DNA from: Helichrysum umbraculigerum
Lineage: Eukaryota > Streptophyta > Magnoliopsida > Asterales > Asteraceae
Length of the DNA stretch: 64,000 nucleotides
NCBI GenBank assembly: GCA_949592205.1
Contig: CATIUR010000003.1
Coordinates: forward strand, 148,613,259-148,677,258
Reading direction: 5' to 3'
Shown: positions 22,710 through 34,856 of the stretch, one piece after another
How the letters are laid out: each line of letters begins with the position of its first letter
How positions within the stretch are numbered: position 1 is the first letter of the stretch
The notes under the pieces: generated by a model
Database searches by the model: none
What the model saw: only the letters and a program-made list of their open reading frames with translations
What the model was told of the DNA's origin: nothing
Program-made: the position numbers and the translations under genes

Positions 22710-24360
22710 ATATATCATAAATTTAAGAATACATCTAAATAAAATACATTCATTAATTACAGATATTACACTTTTTTAAAATAACATATTACATATGAAA
22801 AAATCCAGCCAATTTGGCCCGCCCAAATACCATTTTCTTTTTCAATGAAAAAACCAAAAACATAGAATGTGCTTTTTCACTGATTTTGCCTTAGATCACT
22901 CCCATCGGGGAGCTTCGGCTTCAGTCGGTTGGAACCGACGAGAGCGACGGCGATGGCACCGACTCGTCAGTTGCCTTGTCGGTTCAACCCCATCGGTTTG
23001 GCGATGAGAGGTGGTATAACACCCCATAATTTACAACCATTTTTTTTATATACTATACATCAGAAGCGCAGGTCAAACATACCTTATCAATTTACATTAC
23101 ATATTATGTAAACAAAGGCATACTATTTCAAAACTATAGTATATCATACTGGGTGTTATATAATTTAAAATACAACTTGGACTCATCTCAAAACAAATAT
23201 CTGAGTAAAGCCTGGTCAAACATTCCGGCCCAAACAAAGCTTCTTGCCCAGCCTGTTATATCAAAATCATAACATACAAGAAGTAGGGTGGTGGGATTAG
23301 CATATAGCTAAGTGAATGAATAGATAACCAACCATTCAACTTAGCATAACAAATCTGTTTACAGCAAATAATCGTAAACACATAGCGTCAAAGAGGATCG
23401 GTGGTTCTTGAGGTACCCTCATGCCGCGGTGGCCCTCCAAGAACACTTAAAACCAACTGCAGGCCAATACAGAAGTTAACCAATAGCTTGTTGCTATCTT
23501 CACACTACACAGATTCCTATAAACGATATGTACAAAGAACCCCCGCCGGCCCAACAATAGCAACTAAGCCCAACCAGTGTTGACCTCTGAATATATCACA
23601 TATGCCCAATGGCCAAATAATCACATAAGCCATAATCGTCATGGCAGACTAAACAGTCTATCAATAGTACATAAGCCATAATCGTCATAGCAGACTAAAC
23701 AGTCTATCAACAATAGTACTACGCTTACCCGTTGTAACCGAATCGTTACAAAATCACACTGAGGGTTACATATCCACTCACGGTTACCTCATGCGTTAAC
23801 TCAGAAGTCTAATATTACCGAGTCTTCTCCGTATCCGAGAATACAAATAAATAATGAGTTAGTAACTCGTCCCATAACATATAACTCATTTTAATACATA
23901 GTATCAAAATAACAAACAATTACCGGGTTGTAAATAATAGTCATATTACTTTACAACTAACCGTTTAAATCAATTATCACAAATCAATTTATATAACCAT
24001 TTATTCAATTATCTAGTTTCAAATTATCATCATAACATATTTACTCAAGCAACTAATCCCTGAGGTCTAAGAAAACAAATGTCCAATCCGGAATGAAATC
24101 AAAAAAGTCCCGAAACAAAATCCAAAAACCGAAATGCCATTTTTGGCCCCTAAACGATCCCGAAAGGCCTAAAACCGCCTAGGCTCATCAAAAGAGCCTT
24201 GATCATTGGGCCGTTTTCGAGTGACCATGCAAATTTCAGGCCAATCCATGTATAATGAAAATTTATCAAATTTTTAGTCACTAAAGGTATCTCTAACACT
24301 TATGCACTTTTAAAATTTGCAAACGTATTTATGAAAACGAACACACTAAACTTTGTCAAC

Positions 24361-24515
24361 TACCCGACGGGTATAACTAGTACCCACCGGGTACTCATCC
24401 CAACTCGGCTACTGACCCATTTTTGACATTAGTACTCGCCGGGTATGATTGTATCCGCCAAGTAATCAACAAACCCAACTACCCGTCGGGTAAGGGTAGT
24501 ACCCGCCGGGTACTC
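24361..24515. repeat. Cluster of ACCCGNCGGGT palindromes
   Basis: Near-palindromes such as TACCCGACGGGTA, TACCCACCGGGTA, ACTCGCCGGGTA, ACCCGTCGGGTA and TACCCGCCGGGTA follow each other within about 150 bases of the split solo LTR. They are CpG-containing islands in AT-rich DNA. The same word appears at 29053-29185 and 57284-57545. Confidence 0.85.
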
Positions 24516-24865
24516 CCTTACCTCCAGCGACCTGCAACTTCTTCAAAACCCAGAATCCGAATTTTTACACCCAAAAATCACCAAACTCAAGTTCTACTCA
24601 CTACCAATTTATCAATTAGCATCAACTAGCATCAAATAACATCCTTTCAAACTCTAATTTCATAATCAATCAATAACCCATATAATTAAAAAAAATCAAG
24701 ATTCAAAACTAATACATGAAAAGAATCAAACTTACAATCTAAGGAAGAAAAGATGATGATGATGAAATTGAATCAATCACAGAGACGATTTCCGTTTCTT
24801 TCTCCCCGTTCTATCTTTCCTTTCTGTTTTCTCTCTGTATGTGTGTTTAGGAATAATTAATAAAG

Positions 24866-26893
24866 TGAAACGCCTTGATATTTTTTTTTTCTTCATAACA
24901 TAACCTTTATAATTAAAATTCTTTTATATTGGTCCCATATGAAAATTCACAACAATTAAATACAAAAGAAAATCTCAACTTTGAAATTTCTCTTTCAATG
25001 ACACGTGACACTAAATCCTAATCTTTTGGGCGATTTACACAAGTGTCATCATAAAAATGATTCAAAAGAAAGGAAGCTTGACTAACCCATACACAAGCTT
25101 CAATCCACGCTATCCTTATACCATCGTAAATCATCCATGAAACACTTTTGGTTCAGCCGACCCATAAACCTACAACGTGAAACAACTGAAGGAGTAAGCA
25201 TAAAGCTTAGTGAGCATATAGGCAGTCAAATGGATAATTCACAAAGTCACATAGCACAAAAAAAATTAACAATATTCTACTTATCTATTCGAACAGTTAA
25301 TCACTGAGCAAATGTAGAGATTTCTCTGTATTCCGTATGGATCCGCGGTCCAATAGATAAAGCACGCAAGGCACCAAATCACATCGAAATGGATACCACG
25401 CTCAATAGATACCAATTAGTGCTAAGCACTTATTTTGTAATAATAATTTATTTCGTTACAAGCAAATCTCTACACTATTACTAAATCCACATAAACCACA
25501 TGATTCCACATAACTCAACAACTAGCAAAATTAACAATAATGTTAAACAATGCATCTCAACTTGAGATATGAGCATACGATACAGGCATAAGAAACAAGT
25601 ATAATCCATTTGATTGTATGAACATCTTGCTCGTAAGCAATCCGGAACATACAATCATTACCCATTTAAGCCCCATATCACTCACATTTGCTTATTAGGC
25701 AAATAAGAGAATTAACACAATGCCTGTGAAAGCCACATCTTGAGTTACCTATTACGCATTACACGACAATATACAATAAGTTTAGTTTCTAAAAATAATC
25801 ACGCTCAACTAATCATCAACCCCTAACCCCCTGGCACAACTTTATAAATACAATTAATTTAGATGTTCCTAATTTATTTCTAAGGAATTATATATATATA
25901 CTTACCACCTTATAGAGTAGTAGACATGATGGTGGTGGACTGGTGGTGGTAATGATATTAGTCCACCACATTTTTAATTCATATGTACATACATAACTAT
26001 ATAAATGGTTCATTAATAGGATTTATATAAAACCTTATCCAGTATCCACTTGCTCGTTAAGTCGAACTCAAAATAGTTAATAATGAGTAACAATTGATAT
26101 TGATATTGATATTGATATGTTCATTATTATTATACCAAAAAGCAGAAACATGGTTCTTGCTAAACAATCGCGTCGAGTTAGACTAATAATCTCATCTCAA
26201 AAATCATGAGGATCGCGTTGCGATCCTCTTCTTTTTCAGACCTGCAGTTCAATTTTAGATGGTGACTCGAAATCTCTTTACAAACAGCATGAACCCAGAT
26301 TTTTCATCATCACTCAATGCTAAATAACTACCGATTGATCATCTTTCTAATCCTAAATTCATACCAATTCACAAACTCATATCAACTCTACCATAATCAA
26401 ATTTCTAATTTAAAATAAAGGAAGAATCGTACTCACCTTTGACCGATGTTGAATTAAATTTCTAAGTCTTGAATTAAGGGTTGGAAATGAAATAAATGTT
26501 TGATTCTTGTTCCTGTCTCTGGCCACACGAACCCATGAATAATCTCAAGCTTTTAACTTTCTCAATTTAGAAAGTAATATAAGTTAACTTTCTCAAATTA
26601 GAAAGTAATAGAAGCTAACTTTCTCCAATTAGAAAGTAATAGAAGTTAATTAAATATTTCTTACGACACAACTCATTTTCTTTCTTTTGTGTTCTGGAAC
26701 GATTTGGAAGGGTAGGGAGTATATGTATACGTGTATATGTATTATAAATTTAGTTCCCTTTAATACTTATTGTCCGGAACTAAAAAAACACATTCGCGAT
26801 TTTTACTATTTTATTTTTCTTACAACACTATTAATTTAAAACGGTCAATTATTTATTCGTTACAATAATATTTTTAGATTTTTGGGTGTTACA
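24866..26893 (-). repeat. 3' LTR of the nested retrotransposon
   Basis: 2028 bp. It contains three tandem copies of a unit of about 31 bases with AACTTTCTC..ATTAGAAAGTAAT at about 26556-26646, and a short GATATT tandem near 26095. The other LTR has the same units with small length differences. Confidence 0.9.
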
Positions 26894-26895
26894 AC

Positions 26896-26909
26896 TCTCC
26901 CCCACTTTA
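26896..26909 (-). other. Polypurine tract
   Basis: The minus strand reads AAAGTGGGGGAGAG directly before the TGTAACACCC start of the 3' LTR. This is the expected site for plus-strand DNA priming and fixes the element orientation. Confidence 0.75.
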
Positions 26910-27217
26910 TTTTATTCGTGTCCTCACGAATGCCACTCGAGCCTATTTAATTCTTAATATTTTCATAACGGTGTAGTTTTAAGTACACTGCTACCATCAG
27001 CATATTTTACTTAATTTCATCACAACATATATTGTGATCTATTAACATATCACATTAATCTTAATAGCTTTTCAATGATATATTTCAATTCTATCAACCT
27101 GAACAACGAATCAACATATACACATATGGTCTGCATAATTATTAAACAAGTTATGCATATAATCACTATGCATATCTTAATCCACATAAGCACGAAATGT
27201 GCATATATTGTAATCCA

Positions 27218-27332
<115 letters not shown>

Positions 27333-28809
27333 TTATCTGCATTAGCACTAAATGTGCATTCTAATTTATCAACTTACACACACCAAGGTGTATTTTTAAG
27401 TTTATCAACATAAGCACATAATTTGTGCTTTTGACTATTCAATTTACTAGTTGCAATTCGATAGTTTTATTTCGTTATCATTTCAATTTATTTTTCTGCT
27501 ATCCCATTCCTTTAATTCAAATGACTTTATTATTTCTCTATTATTTTTCTGAAATGAGCTATTCAGGTCGTTAGAACCTTCATTCAGTCTTTATCATCGT
27601 AATTTCCTAACCATAATCCCATATTAGGTTATAGCATAACCAATTTCCACTCTATCAAAATATTACACATCATTGAATTACGAATTTCTCCCCCACTTAA
27701 GATTTACTTTACCACCTTTTTATAACAGAATTTGCATTAAAACATTAGTTAAGTGGGTGAATACAGTTTTATCCTACTAACATCTATTTCTTTTATAACA
27801 GGTACCACATTAAAACAATGATTTAGTGGTTTACTACTATAATTATTCTCTGATTATTTCTCAATTATATTTCAACATGCTTTTTGGAAGCACACTTCCT
27901 TAAACATTCGATACACCATTGATTCCCTTTTATTTCAACTTTCATTCAAAACCATCATACTCTATAGCATTAAGACTGCGTAGCGTCGGTTATTAATACC
28001 GATTTACAACTTTAATACTATTTTACAACTAAATTCAAGCATATTACACTTTTGCCGACAACTACATATCATATTTCTAAATATTCCATATCCAATTTAT
28101 CATTTTTCATCTCTAAATTCAACACATATCTCATATATATCTATATAAACATATATAAGTATGTATTCAATACTCGTATCTGCTTTATTCGAATAAAATT
28201 TTACACTACTTTTACATGCTATCTCAACAACCACATCAAATTTCTTTGGTACTTAGTAGCCTCAACAATTTCATGTAAGATGGCATAATATAAATACGTT
28301 GGCCAGACGTCGTTAGATTATGTCACTCACACTTCCTTCTCAAGCTACTTCATACCATCAATTTTCAATGTGATTAATTCCTTACTCTAACACATAGTAC
28401 AACAGTGAAATCAACAATTAGCACACATTTAATAGCACCTTAGCAATAGATACACAATCAAGAATTAACTTGCTGCATTATCCACTTAATACAATTCTCA
28501 GTACAAAGTACTCATAATCGTCAACTTCATATAAATAAGTAATTTCACATAATCCTTCACATATCAACATTCAACAACAGTTGACAACCACTATTAGTAT
28601 TTCGTGTCATATTCATATTTCGGAAGATACAAACCACTCGTCACTTGATACATATTCATATTTCGTGCCATAACAACAACAAACTCATCAATTAGAAATA
28701 ATTCAAGAAACAAGCCATACACCATTTAATCATTGGTAATGACTTTTAATTACTCCTTGCAAATAAGTCAATCAACTCTTATATTACTAATTTCATATTA
28801 ATTATTTCG

Positions 28810-28905
28810 GGCGAAGTCCTTAAACGACGGGGGTCCGGGGGCAGCGCCCCTGGTCCAAGGGGCAGAGCCCCTGGCTGGGGTCGAGCTGCCAGGTCAGCTT
28901 GGAAA
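28810..28905. repeat. GC-rich hairpin patch
   Basis: A block of roughly 95 bases that is strongly GC-rich within an AT-rich element. It has stems such as GGGGGCAGCGCCCC and AGGGGCAGAGCCCCT, each nearly self-complementary, in tandem. This could be an RNA structure of the retrotransposon transcript or a captured fragment. Confidence 0.7.
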
Positions 28906-29052
28906 ATTTTTATTTCTGCTTATATTGCTTTAATAAAAACGCATCATAAAATTTAAATTCGAAATAATCCATAGTTTATTTGTATACATATTAGTTCCTT
29001 ACATAATTCAAATGTTCAATTGTGATTTTAAACAAGAAATACCAAAAATGGC

Positions 29053-29185
29053 TGGGTACCCGCCGGGTAGATTTCATAAACTCCAGCACCATTTTCCGTT
29101 GTCACATTTTGTACACAACTTACCTGTTTGGATACCCTTTACCCGCCGGGTATAGTCTCCGGGTAGGGGTTTACCCGCCGGGTAT
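29053..29185. repeat. Cluster of ACCCGCCGGGT palindromes in the nested element
   Basis: GGTACCCGCCGGGTAG, TTACCCGCCGGGTATA and TTTACCCGCCGGGTATG occur within about 130 bases of the interior, with a half copy (CTCCGGGTAGGGG) between them. Same word as at 24361 and 57284, though this is another element. Confidence 0.85.
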
Positions 29186-30440
29186 GACTTTGCACAGCAG
29201 TATCAGACCTGACCAAGTTCATGCACACTCAAGTTTTAATACGAACTTTGCATACACATAACTTTTTACTCGTTAAGAGTTAAGATCAGAAATTTTGCAC
29301 ACACCTCCACAATGACAAAATGAAACTTTTTCTTTTTACACTTTTTCAAAATACACGTTTTACGAGAAAACGGACATCTCACCAATTTATGATCATTTTG
29401 AACCATTTTAGTGAACAACCCATATTCCAACTCACATGGTTTTAGACTCTGACTTTTTTTTTTACCAACATAATACTACATACATTTTACATCTAGAGCA
29501 ATGAACACAAGCCTCATACTAACGTTATCACTCATTTTGACTCCTTGACCCATTTAGTGTCCATTTGGACACTTTAACCAAATCTAACAACAGAAATATT
29601 TTTCACATAATCTTAACCTAAATTTGACACCACTACCATAATATTATTTCCACTTGACGACTAATTACATGCATACTTGACCCGTTTGGGTCATTTTTGA
29701 CTCATTTAGACACAAGGGCTTTTTAGACCCATTATCCCTCTGCTATGACACCCAATGAACTTATAACAATAGTTGACCATGAAATCCACTAATAATCCGA
29801 CAAATGCCTAGTTGACTTTTAAATACTTTTTGATTAAATTTCAAAATCACAATTTACCAACCATAGATATATAATTCTTTACAAATAATACAAGTATTAC
29901 TTTGACTATTCCATTTGACTCTCAAAGTCATCCTACCACACATTCTACCATACAATTAACACTTTGACCCATTCTGACCCGGTTCCCATACAAGCAACAT
30001 CTTGACTCATTCTCTTGCACTTTTAACATATAATTAACCATTTCAAAGTAGTTGGCTAGATGTCAACCCCAAAGTCAACCAAAACTTAATTTTAATACTT
30101 GACATAACTTATAATATAACTCTTATCCATTTTTAACACCACTACATTTAACATCGACTTTCCGAAGTCAAACACATATTTTCAACCACCAGACCATTTG
30201 CTATTTAATCATTAATATGACTCCAAAACACATTGTTTGAGATACTAGCATCTCATCTAACACTCTATTACTAATTCAACACATAACAACCATTAAATAA
30301 TTCGATACAGAGAAACTTTTCAATTCAATCGAATCAATTTCACTTTTATCCATAGTAAGCATGGCATTTTTTTTAAGCAATCCATATTAGTTTAAGTCTA
30401 GGCAATCCTATTGTGGATTACCTAATTCCCTTAAACCATC

Positions 30441-30452
30441 GCTCTGATACCA
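30441..30452 (-). other. Primer-binding site, tRNA-Met type
   Basis: TGGTATCAGAGC on the minus strand, three bases past the end of the 5' LTR. Complementary to the 3' end of initiator tRNA-Met as used by most plant LTR elements. Confidence 0.85.
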
Positions 30453-30455
30453 ACT

Positions 30456-32470
30456 TGAAACGCCCTGATATTTTTTTTTTTTTTCATATCATAACCTTTA
30501 TAATTAATATTCTTTTATATTAGTCCCATATGAAAATTCACAACAATTAAATACAAAAGAAAATCTCAACTTAGAAATTTCTCTTTCAATGACACGTGAC
30601 ACTAAATCCTAATCTTTTGGGCGATTTACACAAGTGTCATCATAACAATGATTCAAAAGAAAGGAAGCTTGACTAACCCATACACAAGCTTCAATCCACG
30701 CTATCCTTATACCATCGTAAATCATCCATGAAACACTTTTGGTTCAGCCGACCCATAAACCTACAACGTGAAACAACTGAAGGAGTAAGCATAAAGCTTA
30801 GTGAGCATATAGGCAGTCAAATGGATAATTCACAAAGTCACATAGCACAAAAAAAATTAACAATATTCTACTTATTTATTCGAACAATTAATCACTGAGC
30901 AAATGTAGAGATTTCTCTGTATTCCGTATGGATCCGCGGTCCAATAGATAAAGCACGCAAGGCACCAAATCACATCGAAATGGATACCACGCTCAATAGA
31001 TACCAATTAGTGCTAAGCACTTATTTCGTAATAATAATTTATTTCGTTACAAGCAAATCTCTACACTATTACTAAATCCGCATAAACCACATGATTCCAC
31101 ATAACTCAACAACTAGCAAAATTAACAATAATGTTGAACAATGCATCTCAACTTGAGATATGAGCATACGATACAGGCATAAGAAACAAGTATAATCCAT
31201 TTGATTGTATGAACCTCTTGCTCGTAAGCAATCCGGAACATACAATCATTACCCATTTAAGCCCCATATCCCTCACCTTTGCTTATTAGGCAAATAAGAG
31301 AATTAACACAATGCCTGTGAACGCCACGTCTTGAGTTACCTATTACGCATTACACGACAATATACAATAAGTTTAGTTTCTAAAAATAATCACGCTCAAC
31401 TAATCATCAACCCCTAACCCCCTGGCACAACTTTATAAATACAAATAATTTAGATGTTCCTAATTTATTTCTAAGGAATTATATATATATACTTACCACC
31501 TTATAGAGTAGTAGACATGATGGTGGTGGTGGTAATGATATTAGTCCACCACATTTTTAATTCATATGTACATACATAACTATATAAATGGTTCATTAAT
31601 AGGATTTATATAAAACCTTATCCAATATCCACTTGCTCGTTAAGTCGAACTCAAAATAGTTAATAATGAGTAACAATTGATATTGATATTGATATGTTCA
31701 TTATTATTATACCAAAAAGCAGAAACATGGTTCTTGCTAAACAATCGCGTCGAGTTAGACTAATAATCTCATCTCAAAAATCATGAGGATCGCGTTGCGA
31801 TCCTCTTCTTTTTCAGACCTGCAGTTCAATTTTAGATGGTGACTCGAAATCTCTTTACAAACAGCATGAACCTAGATTTTTCATCATCACTCAATGCTAA
31901 ATAACTACCGATTAATCATCTTTCTAATCCTAAATTCATACCAATTCACAAACTCATATCAACTCTACCATAATCAAATTTCTAATTTAAAATAAAGGAA
32001 GAATCGTACTCACCTTTGACCGATGTTGAATTAAATTTCTAAGTCTTGAATTAAGGGTTGGAAATGAAATAAATGTTTGATTCTTGTTCCTGTCTCTGGT
32101 CACACGAACCCATGAATAATCTCAAGCTTTTAACTTTCTCAAATTAGAAAGTAATATAAGTTAACTTTCTCAAATTAGAAAGTAATAGAAGCTAACTTTC
32201 TCCAATTAGAAAGTAATAGAAGTTAATTAAATATTTCTTACGACACAACTCATTTTCTTTCTTTTGTGTTCTGGAACGATTTGGAAGGGTAGGGAGTATA
32301 TGTGTACGTGTATATGTATTATAAATTTAGTTCCCTTTAATACTTATTGTCCGGAACTAAAAAAACACATTCGCGATTTTTACTATTTTATTTTTCTTAC
32401 AACATTATTAATTTAAAACGGTCAATTATTTATTCGTTACAATAATATTTTTAGATTTTGGGGTGTTACA
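30456..32470 (-). repeat. 5' LTR of the nested retrotransposon
   Basis: 2015 bp, near-identical partner of 24866-26893. Differences are mostly single transitions and a few indels in short tandems. It should carry the element promoter. Confidence 0.9.
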
Positions 32471-33060
32471 TAAAGGGTTGAGTCGGTTACAACCAAACCG
32501 ACCCAAGTATATACTACAAAATAGTCCCCTTTTAGGCCTATTGTCTGAAACCTAAAAACATTTACGATTTCAACAATTTTATTTTTCTTACAACTATATA
32601 AATTTAAAACAATCAATTATTTAACTGTCATAATAAGTCATTTGGTCTTTTGACCTAACATTCTCAATTAAACATAATATAATAAACAAACTAATTTCCA
32701 AACACATTAATTAAATAATTTAAAGTTAGAAAATTACCATAATGCCACTAGACCCCTAAGGTGAGTGTTACAGGTGGGGGTGTATGTGGGGCCCTTTTTT
32801 TTTATTAATCCGACCCTTGTATAAAAAAAAATAATTTTTTTTAAATCCAACGGCTTTGTTACCGGTTTTTTTTATTTTTTATTTTTTTACACCACTTTTC
32901 AACTATAAATACATACTCCATTTTACCCACTTCACACAACAATCTACACCACTTTCATACACAAATACACACTTCATTTTTAACCCACTTTCACACAACA
33001 ATTCTCACCAAATTTATACATTCCAAACACTACACTTTATTCCAACATCTCTCACAAAAA

Positions 33061-34415
33061 TGTCTAAAAACAACAAATCAAAACCCAAAACCAAAAAGAA
33101 AGATGAACAAAATATTGCCAAAGATATGTGGCAAAATTTGTTGAATAACCCGTTACCAAATCCGAATATACCAAACACTCAAGCTTCCGGATCCTCGTCT
33201 CAACCACCACAATTTGCATGCTTCCCACCCATTGCAAACCCGTTCAACCTTGCTTCCGATGATCCGAGAAATAACTATCAACATCAAGGGTGGTACCAAA
33301 ACACACAATGGTAACCACCACAACCACAATTTTCCCACCACAACCAATGGTCACCACCACAACCACAATTTTACCAAAACACACAATGATCACCACAACA
33401 TCCGCAAATTTCTCCAAGCACATCCAATCCCAATTACCAACAAATGAATTTCACCATACCCCAAACGTTGGAAGAAAGCTCCGACGAGGCGCAACCCGAA
33501 CCCGAAGCCCAAAACGACAAGAAAAAGGGTAAAAAATTCAAAAGGCTAAACGGGTTCAAATACGTTGGACGAACGACGAGGCTAGAATTTTAGCGGAACG
33601 GTGGATACATTGTTCCGAAAATGGCGTCCAAGGAAAAAATCAAACAAATGAGTCTTTTTTGGGGTAAAGCGATGAAAGGTTACAATTCATGTGTGTCACA
33701 AAAACGTAACCTTAATCAACTTACCGGCAAGTGGAATAAGATTTTGCACGACTCAAAAACATTCCAAGGCCTCTACAAACACTACAAAGAGAGTTGCCCA
33801 CAAAGCGGTGCCGACGAAAATGACGTTTTACCTGCTACCCGATAACATTTCCGACAACAAGGTGGGTGTTCGTTCATTTACGAATCATCTTGGAATGTTC
33901 TAAAACATTTCCCAAAATTCTTTACCGAGCCGGGTGTAATGGCTAACGAAGATACTTTCCAACCTTTTGTCACCGATCTAGACGCGAATGACAGTCCAGT
34001 GGGTACGGCTCTTGATGCAAACATGAAACGGTTGTTCTAAGACGACCACATCCGCCGTCCATCGGGCCGAAAGGCGGCAAAAAGTACGGCTTCAAGCTCC
34101 GCTGGTTCATCTTCACGAAGTGTTCGTTCTGAAAAAATTGATACACTTTAAGCCGTCAAGCAAACCGCTCTAGCGCAACAAGAAGCTATAAAAATGATTA
34201 AGGAAAACAATTTGAAAAATACGGCTTACAAAGCTTTGAGTTTTCTTTGTAAAAAACTTCCAAAAAAGGCGTCTAAAAAAGAAATCAAATTGATCAAAAA
34301 CGCTAGCAAAGAAGTGGTAACACTTTAAGAAGACAAGTATGGAGGTGACGGCTCGGACGAAGACGAGGACGAGGATGAAAACGCGAACGAAAATGGCGAA
34401 TCGAGCTCCGATTAG
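33061..34415 (+). pseudogene. Broken Harbinger ORF1 (trihelix/NAM-associated type)
   Basis: The frame starts MSKNNKSKPKTKKKDEQ, then a Pro/Gln/Asn-rich segment with repeated PPQPQF units. Next comes a trihelix (Myb/SANT-like) core in pieces: QIRWTNDEARILAERW, then, in a shifted frame, FWGKAMKGYNSC and LTGKWNKI. The C-terminal part has VMANEDTFQPFVTDL, a basic RRPSGRKAAK block, and an acidic DEDEDEDENANE tail before the stop at 34413-34415. Such ORF1 proteins accompany PIF/Harbinger transposases and help DNA binding. At least four in-frame stops and two frameshifts disable it. Several stops look like CAA-to-TAA or similar transitions. Confidence 0.7.
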
Positions 34416-34856
34416 ATTCCGTTAGGAATTGTAATTTTTATTTTTAGGAATTGTAGTTTTTAATTTATTGTACTTTTTTTTAGGAATTGTAGTTTTTTAT
34501 TTTTAATTTATTGTACTTTTTTTAGGAAATGTTGTAATTTTTATTTTTAATGAAATGTGTTTTATTTAAATTATTGTGTTTAATTAAATTATTGTGTTTT
34601 AATTGATTAATTAATTAGTTAGTGGGTCCCAGAAAAATGAAGTGACGGATCAGGGATGAGAGTGGTCAGTCAGTTTCAGTCAGTTTTTTGAAAAAAGCTG
34701 ACGTGACGCTGACGTGGCTCCGTCAGTTTGAGTTAGGGATGGGAGTGGTCTTACCTCCATTTTTATGTCTGTCTCACACCTTCATTTTCGTACGGGAAAA
34801 GTCTATACTTAAAAAAAAGTTTCAAAAAAAATTGTACAAAATGAGTTGACATAATA

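Noticed and set aside
30441..30452. A tRNA gene
   Set aside because: Only a 12-base complement to tRNA-Met is present, as a primer-binding site; no cloverleaf can be drawn.
33153..33347. Minus-strand Trp/Leu-rich frame
   Set aside because: The complement of the Pro/Gln/Asn-rich part of the Harbinger ORF1 relic.
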